Positions 53,846 to 62,619 of a DNA stretch of 64,000 nt are shown here, in pieces (within the stretch, counting starts at the first letter, position 1; every line of letters begins with the position of its first letter). Under the pieces are notes generated by a model. It ran no database searches. It saw nothing but the letters and a program-made list of their open reading frames with translations, and was not told the DNA's origin. Origin of the DNA: Ignavibacteria bacterium (lineage in GTDB: Bacteria; Bacteroidota; Ignavibacteria; Tepidaquicellales; Tepidaquicellaceae); assembly GCA_016719565.1 (NCBI GenBank), contig JADJYU010000001.1:496001-560000 (forward strand), given 5' to 3'. The translations under genes and the position numbers were made by a program.

Positions 53846-56800
53846 ATGAAAATTAGCCGACACCTTGTACACAAAGGCAATTCCGCTTATGACCAGATAA
53901 ACTTCGATACACGCTCATCGGTAATAAGAAATCCTGACGGTTCAGTTGTTTTTGAAATGAACGACATAAAGGTGCCTGATCACTGGTCGCAGGTAGCTAC
54001 AGATATTCTTGCACAGAAGTATTTCAGAAAAGCAGGAGTACCTGTATATCTTAAGAAGGTAGAAGAGGACGGAATACCCGGCTGGCTTCAGAGATCCGAA
54101 GCTGATTCTAACAGATTAAGAGGAGTTATAGAAGAGGAAAGTTATACCTCGGAAAATGATTCGCGACAGGTGTTTAACAGACTGTCAGGCTGCTGGACTT
54201 ACTGGGGATGGAAACATGGATATTTTAATTCAGAAGAAGACGCTGCAAATTTTTATGAAGAGATTTGCTATATGCTTGCGATGCAGTTTGCTGCGCCGAA
54301 TTCTCCACAGTGGTTTAATACAGGATTAAACTGGGCTTATGGAATTACCGGACCGTCACAGGGACATTTTTATGTTGATCCGATTTCAGGTAAACTTACC
54401 ACTTCAAAAGACGCTTACACACATCCTCAGCCTCATGCATGTTTTATACAATCATTATCAGACGATCTTGTAAACGAAGGCGGCATAATGGATCTTTGGG
54501 TAAGAGAAGCCCGTCTGTTCAAATACGGATCAGGCACCGGTACAAATTTTTCCAATGTAAGAGGTGTGAACGAGCCGCTTAGTGGCGGAGGAAGATCCTC
54601 AGGACTTATGTCATTTCTAAAGATCGGTGACAGAAGCGCAGGCGCAATTAAATCAGGCGGCACTACAAGACGCGCCGCAAAAATGGTGACGCTCGATATG
54701 GATCATCCTGATATTGAAGAGTATATAAACTGGAAAGGAATGGAAGAGCAAAAAGTTGCAGCGCTTGTTTCCGGTTCAAAACTTTTAAACCAGTTTCTCA
54801 ATAAAATTATAAAAGCCTGTCACAGCGTACATCCTGAGAATGACGGCTTTGACAAAAAAACAAACAAGCTGCTTGCACATGCAGTGAATGAAGCGAGAAA
54901 AGTTCAAATCCCGGAAAATTATATAGAGCGTGTAATTCAGCTTGCAAAGCTCGGCTTCAAGGAAATAGAAATTCCCGAATATGATACAGACTGGACTTCT
55001 GAAGCGTATCTTACAGTGTCAGGACAAAATTCTAATAATAGTGTAAGAGTTACAAATTCATTCATGGAGTCGGTAGTATCCGACGGCGACTGGAATACAT
55101 ACTGGAGAACGGAATTAAAAAAATCTAAAAAAGAAAACAGAGAACCCAAACCATACAGAACTTATAAATCAAGAGATCTCTGGGAACAGATCGCATACTC
55201 AGCATGGTCATGCGCAGATCCGGGGATACAATATCACGACATAATAAATGACTGGCACACTTGTCCGGCAGGAGGAAGTATAATTGCTTCCAATCCGTGT
55301 TCGGAATATATGTTCCTCGATGATACTGCCTGTAATCTCGCTTCGCTTAATCTCATGAAATTTTATAACAATGAAACTGCCGGATTTGAGATTGATAAAT
55401 ACAGACATGCCTCAAGATTATGGACAATCGTACTTGAGATCAGCGTGCTTATGGCACAGTTTCCGAGTAAGAATATCGCAAAGCTGTCTTATGAATACAG
55501 AACATTAGGACTCGGATATGCAAATCTCGGAGCTTTGCTGATGGTGAAGGGAATTCCTTATGATTCGCCTGAAGCTCTTGCAATCACTGGTTCATTGACT
55601 TCAATACTTCACATGACTTCATATGCAACTTCAGCGGAAATGGCAAAAGAGCTCGGACCTTTCCCGAGATATAATGATAACGAACAGAACATGCTCAGAG
55701 TAATAAGGAATCACAGAAGAGCTGCATATAACGAAGGTATTAATGAATATGAAGGACTCTCAATCACACCGATGGGTATAAATAAAAATCATTGTCCGGA
55801 AGCTCTGCTCAAAGCAGCGAAAGAAGATTCAGATAAAGCGCTTTCATTAGGTGAGAAACACGGTTTCAGAAATGCGCAGGTAACCGTTATTGCTCCGACC
55901 GGAACGATAGGACTTCTCATGGACTGTGATACAACCGGAGTGGAGCCTGATTTTGCGCTTGTAAAATTTAAAAAGCTAGCAGGCGGCGGATATTTTAAAA
56001 TTATAAATGAATCCGTTCCACCGGCATTAAGGAATTTAGGTTATAAAGAAAACGAGATTGAGGAAATTGTAAAATATACAAAGGGACACGGTTCGCTAAT
56101 CGGATGTCCTCATATTAACGCTCAGACACTTTCTGAAAAAGGATTTACAAAAGAAATAATATCGAAAGTGGAAAAATCTCTTCCGTCTGTTTTTGATATA
56201 AACTTTGCATTCAACAAATGGACGCTCGGTGCAGGATTTTGCAAGAATGTACTCGGGTTTACCGAAGATCAGACGGATGATCCTTCATTCAAAATTCTTA
56301 GCGAACTTGGTTTTACAAAAGATCAGATAGATCAGGCAAATGATTTCATCTGCGGAACAATGACAGTTGAAGGCTCTCCATATCTTAAAGAAGAGCATTA
56401 TGCAATATTTGACTGTGCAAACAAATGCGGGAAGAAAGGAACGAGATATATTTCCGCAGACGCTCATATAAAAATTATGGCGGCGGCGCAGCCGTTTATT
56501 TCAGGCGCAATCTCGAAGACTATAAATCTTCCTAACCATGCAACAATAGAAGATATGAAAAGCGCTTATCTGAATTCATGGAGACTTGGAATAAAAGCCA
56601 ATGCATTATACAGAGACGGATCAAAACTTTCTCAGCCGCTGAATACAGTGAAGGATGATGATATTATAGATTATGATAATACAATTGATCTGAATAAAGA
56701 AGTATCGAGAACAAATGACATTGTAAAAATCGCTGAAAAAATTATTCACAGGTATATAGCAAAGAGAAGAAAGCTTCCGTTCAGAAGAAAAGGATATACA

Positions 56801-57448
56801 CAGAAAGCAAAGATCGGTACTCATTCGGTCTATCTCAGAACAGGTGAATATGAAAACGGACAGCTTGGGGAAATATTCATTGATATGCATAAAGAAGGAG
56901 CGGCATTCAGAAGTCTTATGAACTGTTTTGCCATTGCAATTTCACTCGGTCTTCAGCACGGTGTTCCTCTTGATGAATTTGTAGATGCATTTGTTTATAC
57001 GCGATTCGAACCGAATGGAATAGTGATCGGAAATCCGAATATAAAAATGAGCACTTCGATAATTGATTATATATTCAGAGAACTGGCTGTTACTTATCTC
57101 GGCAGAAATGATCTTTCTCATATAGAAAACAATTCGGAGTTTCAGAGATCACCGATTGACGCTCTGAATAAACTGGAAAATGATACTGAGTTTGATGAAG
57201 AGGAAGTATACAGTGAACGGATCATCGACGACCCGGGAACAAGAACAGATAAACCATTAAAAGTTTTATCTGTGTCATCGAGTAATATTAAGATCGCTCC
57301 TCAGAAGCAGTCTATCGAAAAAATACAGGAAGCAAAGCTGAAAGGATATACGGGAGATATTTGTACTTCATGCGGAAGCGTAACAATGGTAAGAAACGGG
57401 ACTTGTTTAAAATGTATAACATGCGGAGATACAAGCGGCTGCAGCTGA
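53846..57448 (+). CDS. nrdJ: Vitamin B12-dependent (class II) ribonucleotide reductase
   Basis: A 1200-aa adenosylcobalamin-dependent reductase that makes deoxyribonucleotides independent of oxygen. Visible are SPQWFNTGLNWAYG, HACFIQS with the first redox Cys, the substrate loop GTGTNFSNVRG, NPCSE (Asn483, Cys485, Glu487: the thiyl-radical site) and DTACNLASLNL with the partner Cys. APTGTIGLLMDCDTTGVEP follows, and the C-terminal CTSCGSVTMVRNGTCLKCIT cysteine cluster that recycles the disulfide. Length is typical of long NrdJ. It is a single gene with its own terminator. It implies a supply of B12. Confidence 0.96.
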   Translation: MKISRHLVHKGNSAYDQINFDTRSSVIRNPDGSVVFEMNDIKVPDHWSQVATDILAQKYFRKAGVPVYLKKVEEDGIPGWLQRSEADSNRLRGVIEEESYTSENDSRQVFNRLSGCWTYWGWKHGYFNSEEDAANFYEEICYMLAMQFAAPNSPQWFNTGLNWAYGITGPSQGHFYVDPISGKLTTSKDAYTHPQPHACFIQSLSDDLVNEGGIMDLWVREARLFKYGSGTGTNFSNVRGVNEPLSGGGRSSGLMSFLKIGDRSAGAIKSGGTTRRAAKMVTLDMDHPDIEEYINWKGMEEQKVAALVSGSKLLNQFLNKIIKACHSVHPENDGFDKKTNKLLAHAVNEARKVQIPENYIERVIQLAKLGFKEIEIPEYDTDWTSEAYLTVSGQNSNNSVRVTNSFMESVVSDGDWNTYWRTELKKSKKENREPKPYRTYKSRDLWEQIAYSAWSCADPGIQYHDIINDWHTCPAGGSIIASNPCSEYMFLDDTACNLASLNLMKFYNNETAGFEIDKYRHASRLWTIVLEISVLMAQFPSKNIAKLSYEYRTLGLGYANLGALLMVKGIPYDSPEALAITGSLTSILHMTSYATSAEMAKELGPFPRYNDNEQNMLRVIRNHRRAAYNEGINEYEGLSITPMGINKNHCPEALLKAAKEDSDKALSLGEKHGFRNAQVTVIAPTGTIGLLMDCDTTGVEPDFALVKFKKLAGGGYFKIINESVPPALRNLGYKENEIEEIVKYTKGHGSLIGCPHINAQTLSEKGFTKEIISKVEKSLPSVFDINFAFNKWTLGAGFCKNVLGFTEDQTDDPSFKILSELGFTKDQIDQANDFICGTMTVEGSPYLKEEHYAIFDCANKCGKKGTRYISADAHIKIMAAAQPFISGAISKTINLPNHATIEDMKSAYLNSWRLGIKANALYRDGSKLSQPLNTVKDDDIIDYDNTIDLNKEVSRTNDIVKIAEKIIHRYIAKRRKLPFRRKGYTQKAKIGTHSVYLRTGEYENGQLGEIFIDMHKEGAAFRSLMNCFAIAISLGLQHGVPLDEFVDAFVYTRFEPNGIVIGNPNIKMSTSIIDYIFRELAVTYLGRNDLSHIENNSEFQRSPIDALNKLENDTEFDEEEVYSERIIDDPGTRTDKPLKVLSVSSSNIKIAPQKQSIEKIQEAKLKGYTGDICTSCGSVTMVRNGTCLKCITCGDTSGCS

Positions 57449-57468
57449 TCGAAATTAATTTTAAAATT

Positions 57469-57507
57469 AAAAAGCCGGATTATATTAAAGTAGTCCGGCT
57501 TTTTTTA
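57469..57507 (+). terminator. Rho-independent terminator of nrdJ
   Basis: Stem AAAGCCGGA/TCCGGCTTT, extended with an AT-rich loop, followed by TTTTTT, 21 bp after the stop. Confidence 0.85.
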
Positions 57508-57784
57508 TCGAGGGGGTAAAAGAAAAATTAAAACACTGAATGAAAGATGGCTTGAATTGAAACTGAGGTCCGGCTTTATAAAATTTTAAAGAAAGAATTA
57601 TTCATCACTTAATAAAAAATTCTTTCATATTTAATCTTCCTTTATTTGTGTTTTTAGATATAAGTAAAATACAATCAGTAACGGACAAACAATGTCCTTA
57701 TGTCTGTTAAATTTATTCTGACTAAATGGAATATATTTAATTTTAAAATCCCGTAAGAGTTTGGATGAACCGAACTTAGGAATA
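57508..57784. other. Intergenic region between nrdJ and the convergent WYL gene
   Basis: About 277 AT-rich bp beyond the nrdJ terminator. No gene, repeat or RNA was recognised. Confidence 0.5.
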
Positions 57785-58783
57785 TTATTCGTATTTTTTT
57801 AATGCTGTCGAAAGATCATTCTTTATTTCAGTAACGAGCTTTTTAGGAGAGAGTAATATGCAGTTTTTTCCCCAGCTTAATATCCAGTGTTTTATTTCTG
57901 ATGAACCGTTTACTTTCATTTCTAATATTATGCTGCCGTCCGGATTCTCTTTAATAACCTGTGAACTATGCCATATTTTTTCTTTAACATAACTGGCTGA
58001 ACCTTTTTCAAAATAAATTTTTACTTTAATGATCTTATGTTCATTAAAAATTCCGAAACTGTCCTCAAAAAATTTATCGACATCAAATTTTTCCTCAGGA
58101 GTAAACTGAAGGCCGCATAACTCCACGCTTTCAAATCTGCTGACAGAAAACAGTTTGATCATTTTATCCTTGTGGCAAAAACCAATCAGATACCACTCGC
58201 CTTTATCGTTAACAATATGATAAGGGTCAAGCATTCTTTTACCTGTCCTGCCTGTATAAGCTGTCCGGTAAAAACATTCTAGACTTTCACAATCGGTAAT
58301 GGCGTTATTTAGTTTAACAAAGATATCATTATTTATTAATCTCGAAATCCTGATCCTGAAGCTTATATTGTCTTCCACATCTTTCAGCTGAATGCTGTAT
58401 CTGTCTTTATAGATATAATATATTTTATTGAAAAAAGAATTGAGGTTCTCGTCGAATGGATTTGCATTCGAAAATTTTACAGCTTTATTCAGTAATGCAA
58501 GCGTGTGCAGGTCTTTGTCATCGAAATCAAACTGCAGCAGTTTGAATTTTTTATCTGTATAGTAATAACCGTTAATTTTCCTGTCATATTTTATCGGAGC
58601 GTTATAAAAAGTTTTCATAAATTCAATTGTTCTCTTTATGGTCTTTGTACTGACCTGATATTCCTTTGATAATTTCTCAGCGCCCGGAAAATTTCCCCTG
58701 GAAATTTCCATGTCAATAAATGCCATCCGCATTATCTGAGGAATGTTTAAGCGGTTAGATTTTTTAACGTTCTTTTTTTTCAT
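57785..58783 (-). CDS. HTH and WYL domain transcriptional regulator
   Basis: A 332-aa protein. N-terminus: basic (MKKKNVKKSNR), then a helix-turn-helix of DeoR/YafY type (GNFPGAEKLSKEYQVSTKTIKR). Middle: helical. C-terminal half: WYL domain with CFYRTAYTGRTGKRMLDPYH-like block, NDKGEWYLIGFCHKDK and LFSVSRFESVEL. WYL domains bind nucleic acid or nucleotide-like ligands and regulate, for example, DNA damage or defence genes. No defence gene is adjacent here. It is divergent from the VOC gene by 215 bp, which it may control. Confidence 0.9.
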   Translation of the reverse strand: MKKKNVKKSNRLNIPQIMRMAFIDMEISRGNFPGAEKLSKEYQVSTKTIKRTIEFMKTFYNAPIKYDRKINGYYYTDKKFKLLQFDFDDKDLHTLALLNKAVKFSNANPFDENLNSFFNKIYYIYKDRYSIQLKDVEDNISFRIRISRLINNDIFVKLNNAITDCESLECFYRTAYTGRTGKRMLDPYHIVNDKGEWYLIGFCHKDKMIKLFSVSRFESVELCGLQFTPEEKFDVDKFFEDSFGIFNEHKIIKVKIYFEKGSASYVKEKIWHSSQVIKENPDGSIILEMKVNGSSEIKHWILSWGKNCILLSPKKLVTEIKNDLSTALKKYE

Positions 58784-58998
58784 ATATGATAATATATAGA
58801 TACTGTAAAATAGTTTTAATGAAAATTTTTTATCAGTTAAATCTATTTCAGATGTTGTCCGAAGAACTAACTTACACTTCAGATTTTTTATAACAATTGT
58901 ATAAAATTACAATTATGTTTAATTTCTAATAAATCTATTAAGAAGAGAAAAAATCTTCAGCTTATTTAGGTAAAAGTTTAATAAACAAAAATTTTATT

Positions 58999-59397
58999 AT
59001 GAATACAGATCTTGGCAGAGTTGTAATTCTGGTAAATGATTATGACGAGGCATTTGAATTTTATAAAGAAAACTTCAACTGTAAAAAATTTTTTGATATA
59101 ACACAGCAGGACGGAAAAAGATATCTTCACATTTCCTTTGGCGGTGAAACGCGGTCTGGGCTGTGGTTTGTACAAGCGGAAACAGAAGAGCAGAAAAGCC
59201 GTGTCGGCAATCAGACAGCCGGGATGCCTTTACTTGTTCTCTATACAGATTCTCTTGAAGAAATGACCGAAAGTCTTACGGAAAAAGGAGTTAAGTTTAA
59301 AGCTGAACCATTGATCACCGATGATTACATGTCTGTTCACGTTTATGATCTTTACGGAAATGAAATTATTATTGTACAATTACTACCGGGAGAATAA
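58999..59397 (+). CDS. VOC family (glyoxalase/bleomycin resistance fold) protein
   Basis: A 132-aa protein with the paired beta-alpha-beta-beta-beta modules of the vicinal oxygen chelate superfamily: RVVILVNDYDEAFEFYKENF, then KRYLHISFGGETRSGLWF, LLVLYTDSLEEMTESLTEKG and VHVYDLYGNEIIIVQ. The metal ligands expected at the starts and ends of the strands (His, Glu) are partly visible, including the terminal Glu. Substrate unknown. The SRPBCC gene follows after 32 bp, a common companion. Confidence 0.86.
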   Translation: MNTDLGRVVILVNDYDEAFEFYKENFNCKKFFDITQQDGKRYLHISFGGETRSGLWFVQAETEEQKSRVGNQTAGMPLLVLYTDSLEEMTESLTEKGVKFKAEPLITDDYMSVHVYDLYGNEIIIVQLLPGE

Positions 59398-59429
59398 TTT
59401 CCGTATTTAAGGTAAATAAATAAAATTTC

Positions 59430-59927
59430 ATGACAGAAAAAAATTTCAGCAGCGAAGAGTTCTCACACGGCATTTTACTTAATGCTTCTCCGGAAGAAGT
59501 ATTCACATATCTTTCCACCGGAACTGGGATCTCAAAATGGTTTATCGGCAGTGCTAAATATTATTATGGTGATAAAAGCATCCGCCTCGGAAATGAAACT
59601 GCAGGCAAAGGTGATTCTTTCCTTTGGACATGGCTCAATAAAGATCTTGAATTAAAAGGTCATGTGACCGGATCTGAAAAAGGTAAGTCCTTCGGATTTA
59701 CTTTCGGTCCGTCTTTTTTGGTGGATATAAATTTAACTGAATCCGGTAAAAGATCTAAGCTGACTCTTACGCAAAAGTATCAGGACTCCGCTGTCAAAAA
59801 TGAATTTGCCTACATTAACTGCTGCGTGTGCTGGGTTTTTTTTCTCACAAATCTGAAATCAGTTATCGAAAATAATATTGACCTAAGAGAAACTGAAGCT
59901 GATAATGAATTACTAGTGAACAGATGA
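59430..59927 (+). CDS. SRPBCC/AHSA1-type START-like protein
   Basis: A 165-aa protein with the helix-grip fold: an opening strand and LLNASPEEVFTYLSTGTGIS, then KWFIGSAKYYYGDKS, WTWLNKDLELKGHVTG and a long C-terminal helix that includes EFAYINCCVCWVFFLTNLKSVIE. This is the AHSA1 (Aha1-like) group of SRPBCC ligand-binding proteins. It is often seen beside VOC genes, as here. The ligand is unknown. Confidence 0.8.
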   Translation: MTEKNFSSEEFSHGILLNASPEEVFTYLSTGTGISKWFIGSAKYYYGDKSIRLGNETAGKGDSFLWTWLNKDLELKGHVTGSEKGKSFGFTFGPSFLVDINLTESGKRSKLTLTQKYQDSAVKNEFAYINCCVCWVFFLTNLKSVIENNIDLRETEADNELLVNR

Positions 59928-60112
59928 TCCGTATCTGTCAGACGGAAAAAATTAAGAATAATATTCCGGACTGATACTGTTTCCTTTATCTTTTAGCCAT
60001 AAGTATACTCTGCATTTCTCCTTCCCCAAATATTTAACATTGTAATTATAGCACAATGTGAGTAATTTGTGATAATTTCAAAAAAAAAGTTTAAAATTAA
60101 TATATTCAGTAA

Positions 60113-60925
60113 ATGAGTGATAAATCCCACCTGAACGGAAAATTTAACAACATACTGGTTTCGGAAATAGAGAATCCCAAAGGTCTTAAAGTGGGTTTGA
60201 TACAGCTTAACAGACCTGACGCGCTTAACGCTTTGAATATTGATCTGATGAAAGAAGTAGTAGAGACTCTTGAGTCATTTGATAAAGACACTGAGACAGG
60301 ATGCATGGTGCTTACGGGAAATGCAAAAGCATTTGCTGCAGGCGCAGATATAAAGGAGATGGCTGAAGCCACTGCGATCGAAATGCTGCTCAGAGATCAG
60401 TTCGCAAGATGGGACAGGATCAGGAAAATTAAAAAGCCGGTAATTGCTGCTGTCAGCGGATTTGCGCTTGGCGGCGGATGTGAACTGGCAATGACATGTG
60501 ATATGATCATTGCGGCAAAGAGCGCTAAATTTGGTCAGCCTGAAATTAATCTCGCTGTAATTCCCGGAGCCGGCGGAACACAACGCCTTACAAAAGCTGT
60601 CGGCAAAGCCCGCGCAATGGAAATGATACTTACAGGAAGAATGTTTTCTGCTGATGAAATGTTTGAAGCAGGACTTGTAACCAGGGTAGTAGAAAATGAA
60701 ATTTATCTGGATGAAGCGGTTGAAATCGCTAAAGATATTTCTTCCAAGCCTACAATCGCCGTTCAGCTTGCAAAAGAATGTATACTGAAATCGTTTGACT
60801 CCACAATTGAAGCCGGTCTTGAGTTCGAAAGAAAAAATTTCTATTTGCTTTTTGCGACTGAAGATAAGTTTGAAGGAATGAAAGCTTTTGTAGAAAAACG
60901 TAAAGCAGACTGGAAGGGCAGATAA
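60113..60925 (+). CDS. Enoyl-CoA hydratase/isomerase (crotonase family)
   Basis: A 270-aa crotonase that hydrates 2-enoyl-CoA esters in beta-oxidation or related degradation. Motifs: LIQLNRPDALNALNIDLM, GNAKAFAAGADIKEMAE, the oxyanion loop GFALGGGCELAMTCDMIIAA, GQPEINLAVIPGAGGTQRL (with both catalytic Glu) and GLVTRVVENEIYLDEA. Length is standard (about 258-270). It precedes the HtrA-like gene with only 5 bp between stop and ATG, so both are probably in one transcript. Confidence 0.93.
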   Translation: MSDKSHLNGKFNNILVSEIENPKGLKVGLIQLNRPDALNALNIDLMKEVVETLESFDKDTETGCMVLTGNAKAFAAGADIKEMAEATAIEMLLRDQFARWDRIRKIKKPVIAAVSGFALGGGCELAMTCDMIIAAKSAKFGQPEINLAVIPGAGGTQRLTKAVGKARAMEMILTGRMFSADEMFEAGLVTRVVENEIYLDEAVEIAKDISSKPTIAVQLAKECILKSFDSTIEAGLEFERKNFYLLFATEDKFEGMKAFVEKRKADWKGR

Positions 60926-60930
60926 ATCCA

Positions 60931-62580
60931 ATGTCAGATATATATCAAAAATTAATATCGCGATTATTTTTTCGCATGGTAAAAATAATTTTACTTCTGC
61001 TAATAATTATTTTAAATCCGGTTTCTGATTATTCTTATTCTCAGGATGATTCTGCGAGTCCGGAATCAGTTATAAAAGATGATGAGTTTAATGCTGAACA
61101 GATAATTGATAATAATAAGGAAGCGCTGATCTCCATATGGTATGCGGATAATAATTTTTATTCATACAATCTTGCAAGATATATTGATACAACGGTTCTC
61201 AACGGCAGCGGATTTATTCTTTCAGAAGATGGTCTTATCGGAACAAACTATCATGTAATTGAAAACATTGACAGTCTGATAGTAAAAACCAGCAACGGTA
61301 ATTTTTTTCATGCGCATAAAATAATGACTGATGAGAAAAATGATTTTGCTCTTATCAAAATTGTGAATACACCCGGTATAACTTTTCTGCCGGTAAAGCT
61401 TGGAAATTCTGATGATGTAAAAGCCGGTCAGGAAGTATTTGCTATCGGAAGCCCCCTGGGTTTTGAATATACAATTTCATCCGGCATTGTCGCCGCACTG
61501 CGGGAAAACGAAAAAGTAAATTTCAGCGACCCTTACACTTATGCTTCAAATGAAAAAACATTTGAAAAAGTAATTCAGGTTACCGCCGCAATATCCCCGG
61601 GAAACAGCGGAGGAGCATTGTTTAACAGGAAAGGAGAAGTCATAGGAATTACAACTTATACTTATTCCGGATACGGTAATCTTAATTTTGCTGTAGCCAT
61701 AAATACTTTTAAAAAGTTTATGGATGCCGCTCTGAACAGCGATGGTGAAATTACGGAAGACCTTTTATTAAAAAAAGAAGATGACCTCTTCAACTCTAAT
61801 TTTAAAAATGCCGTGAATCTTAAATATCAGCTGACATCCGACTGGTATTATACCAGGCTGAAAGATTCTCTTAAAACTGTAGACGAATACGTGCTGAGAC
61901 AGGATTCTGCAAATAAAGTAAAGTTTGGTAAGATTGAAAATCTGCTCGGGGTGTGTATTGATTTGAAACCGGATTCATTTTATGTATATGAAGAATTGCT
62001 TGATTTGTATGTTAATACGGAGAATGCGGAAAAGACGGAAGAGCTTTATAAAAAAATACTCGGCAAATTTGATTCGGACAGTCTGCTTAATCAGATATCA
62101 TCCAAGCTTGCGTCAGCTTACACAAACTCCGGAAAGTATGATGAGGCGTTGAAATTTTATAATAAGATGCTTGATCAGGACAAGACGTTATATTATATAA
62201 ATTATCAGATTGCCTATATTCATGAAGAGAAAAAAGATTTTAAAAAAGCGGTGGAAGAGTATAATAAAATTTTAAGATATGATCCGAATTACAGTCAGGT
62301 GTACACGCGTCTCGGCAAGATTTATTTTGAAGAATACGACGATCTGAAAAAAGCAAAATCGTATCTTGAGAAAAGTTATTTTAAAGAGCTTGAATATACC
62401 GGCTATCCGCCATATGATACTGATCTTCTGTATTATCTGGGAATGATTGCGGTAAAGGAAGAGAAAAAGCTTGAAGCGATTCTGTATTATATGGATTTGA
62501 AAACCAGCGGAGGATATGATGAAGCTTCCAATAAAAAAAAATCCAGATTGCTCAAAGCGATTAAAAAACTTGATGAATGA
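60931..62580 (+). CDS. HtrA/DegP-like trypsin-family serine protease with TPR C-terminus
   Basis: A 549-aa exported protein. A hydrophobic segment at residues 16-30 (MVKIILLLLIIILNPV) acts as signal or anchor. The trypsin-like domain spans about 55-285: His108 in GTNYHVIENID, Asp138 in KNDFALIKI, and the nucleophile Ser226 in ISPGNSGGALF. No PDZ domain follows. Instead, residues about 330-545 form several TPRs (YKKILGKFDSDSLLNQISSK, YYINYQIAYIHEEKKDFKKA, YSQVYTRLGKIYFEEYDDLK). A protease plus TPR plan suggests periplasmic quality control with protein-binding repeats. It starts at the ATG 5 bp after the enoyl-CoA hydratase; the Met at residue 16 is an alternative. Confidence 0.87.
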   Translation: MSDIYQKLISRLFFRMVKIILLLLIIILNPVSDYSYSQDDSASPESVIKDDEFNAEQIIDNNKEALISIWYADNNFYSYNLARYIDTTVLNGSGFILSEDGLIGTNYHVIENIDSLIVKTSNGNFFHAHKIMTDEKNDFALIKIVNTPGITFLPVKLGNSDDVKAGQEVFAIGSPLGFEYTISSGIVAALRENEKVNFSDPYTYASNEKTFEKVIQVTAAISPGNSGGALFNRKGEVIGITTYTYSGYGNLNFAVAINTFKKFMDAALNSDGEITEDLLLKKEDDLFNSNFKNAVNLKYQLTSDWYYTRLKDSLKTVDEYVLRQDSANKVKFGKIENLLGVCIDLKPDSFYVYEELLDLYVNTENAEKTEELYKKILGKFDSDSLLNQISSKLASAYTNSGKYDEALKFYNKMLDQDKTLYYINYQIAYIHEEKKDFKKAVEEYNKILRYDPNYSQVYTRLGKIYFEEYDDLKKAKSYLEKSYFKELEYTGYPPYDTDLLYYLGMIAVKEEKKLEAILYYMDLKTSGGYDEASNKKKSRLLKAIKKLDE

Positions 62581-62619
62581 TTTTATAAAATTAATATTAA
62601 CGGAAATAAAAATTTTAAT

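Noticed and set aside
60275..60931. A 218-aa minus-strand frame opposite the enoyl-CoA hydratase gene
   Set aside because: The opposite strand encodes a full crotonase with all its catalytic motifs; the antisense translation is Cys/Ser/Phe-rich and unlike any protein family.
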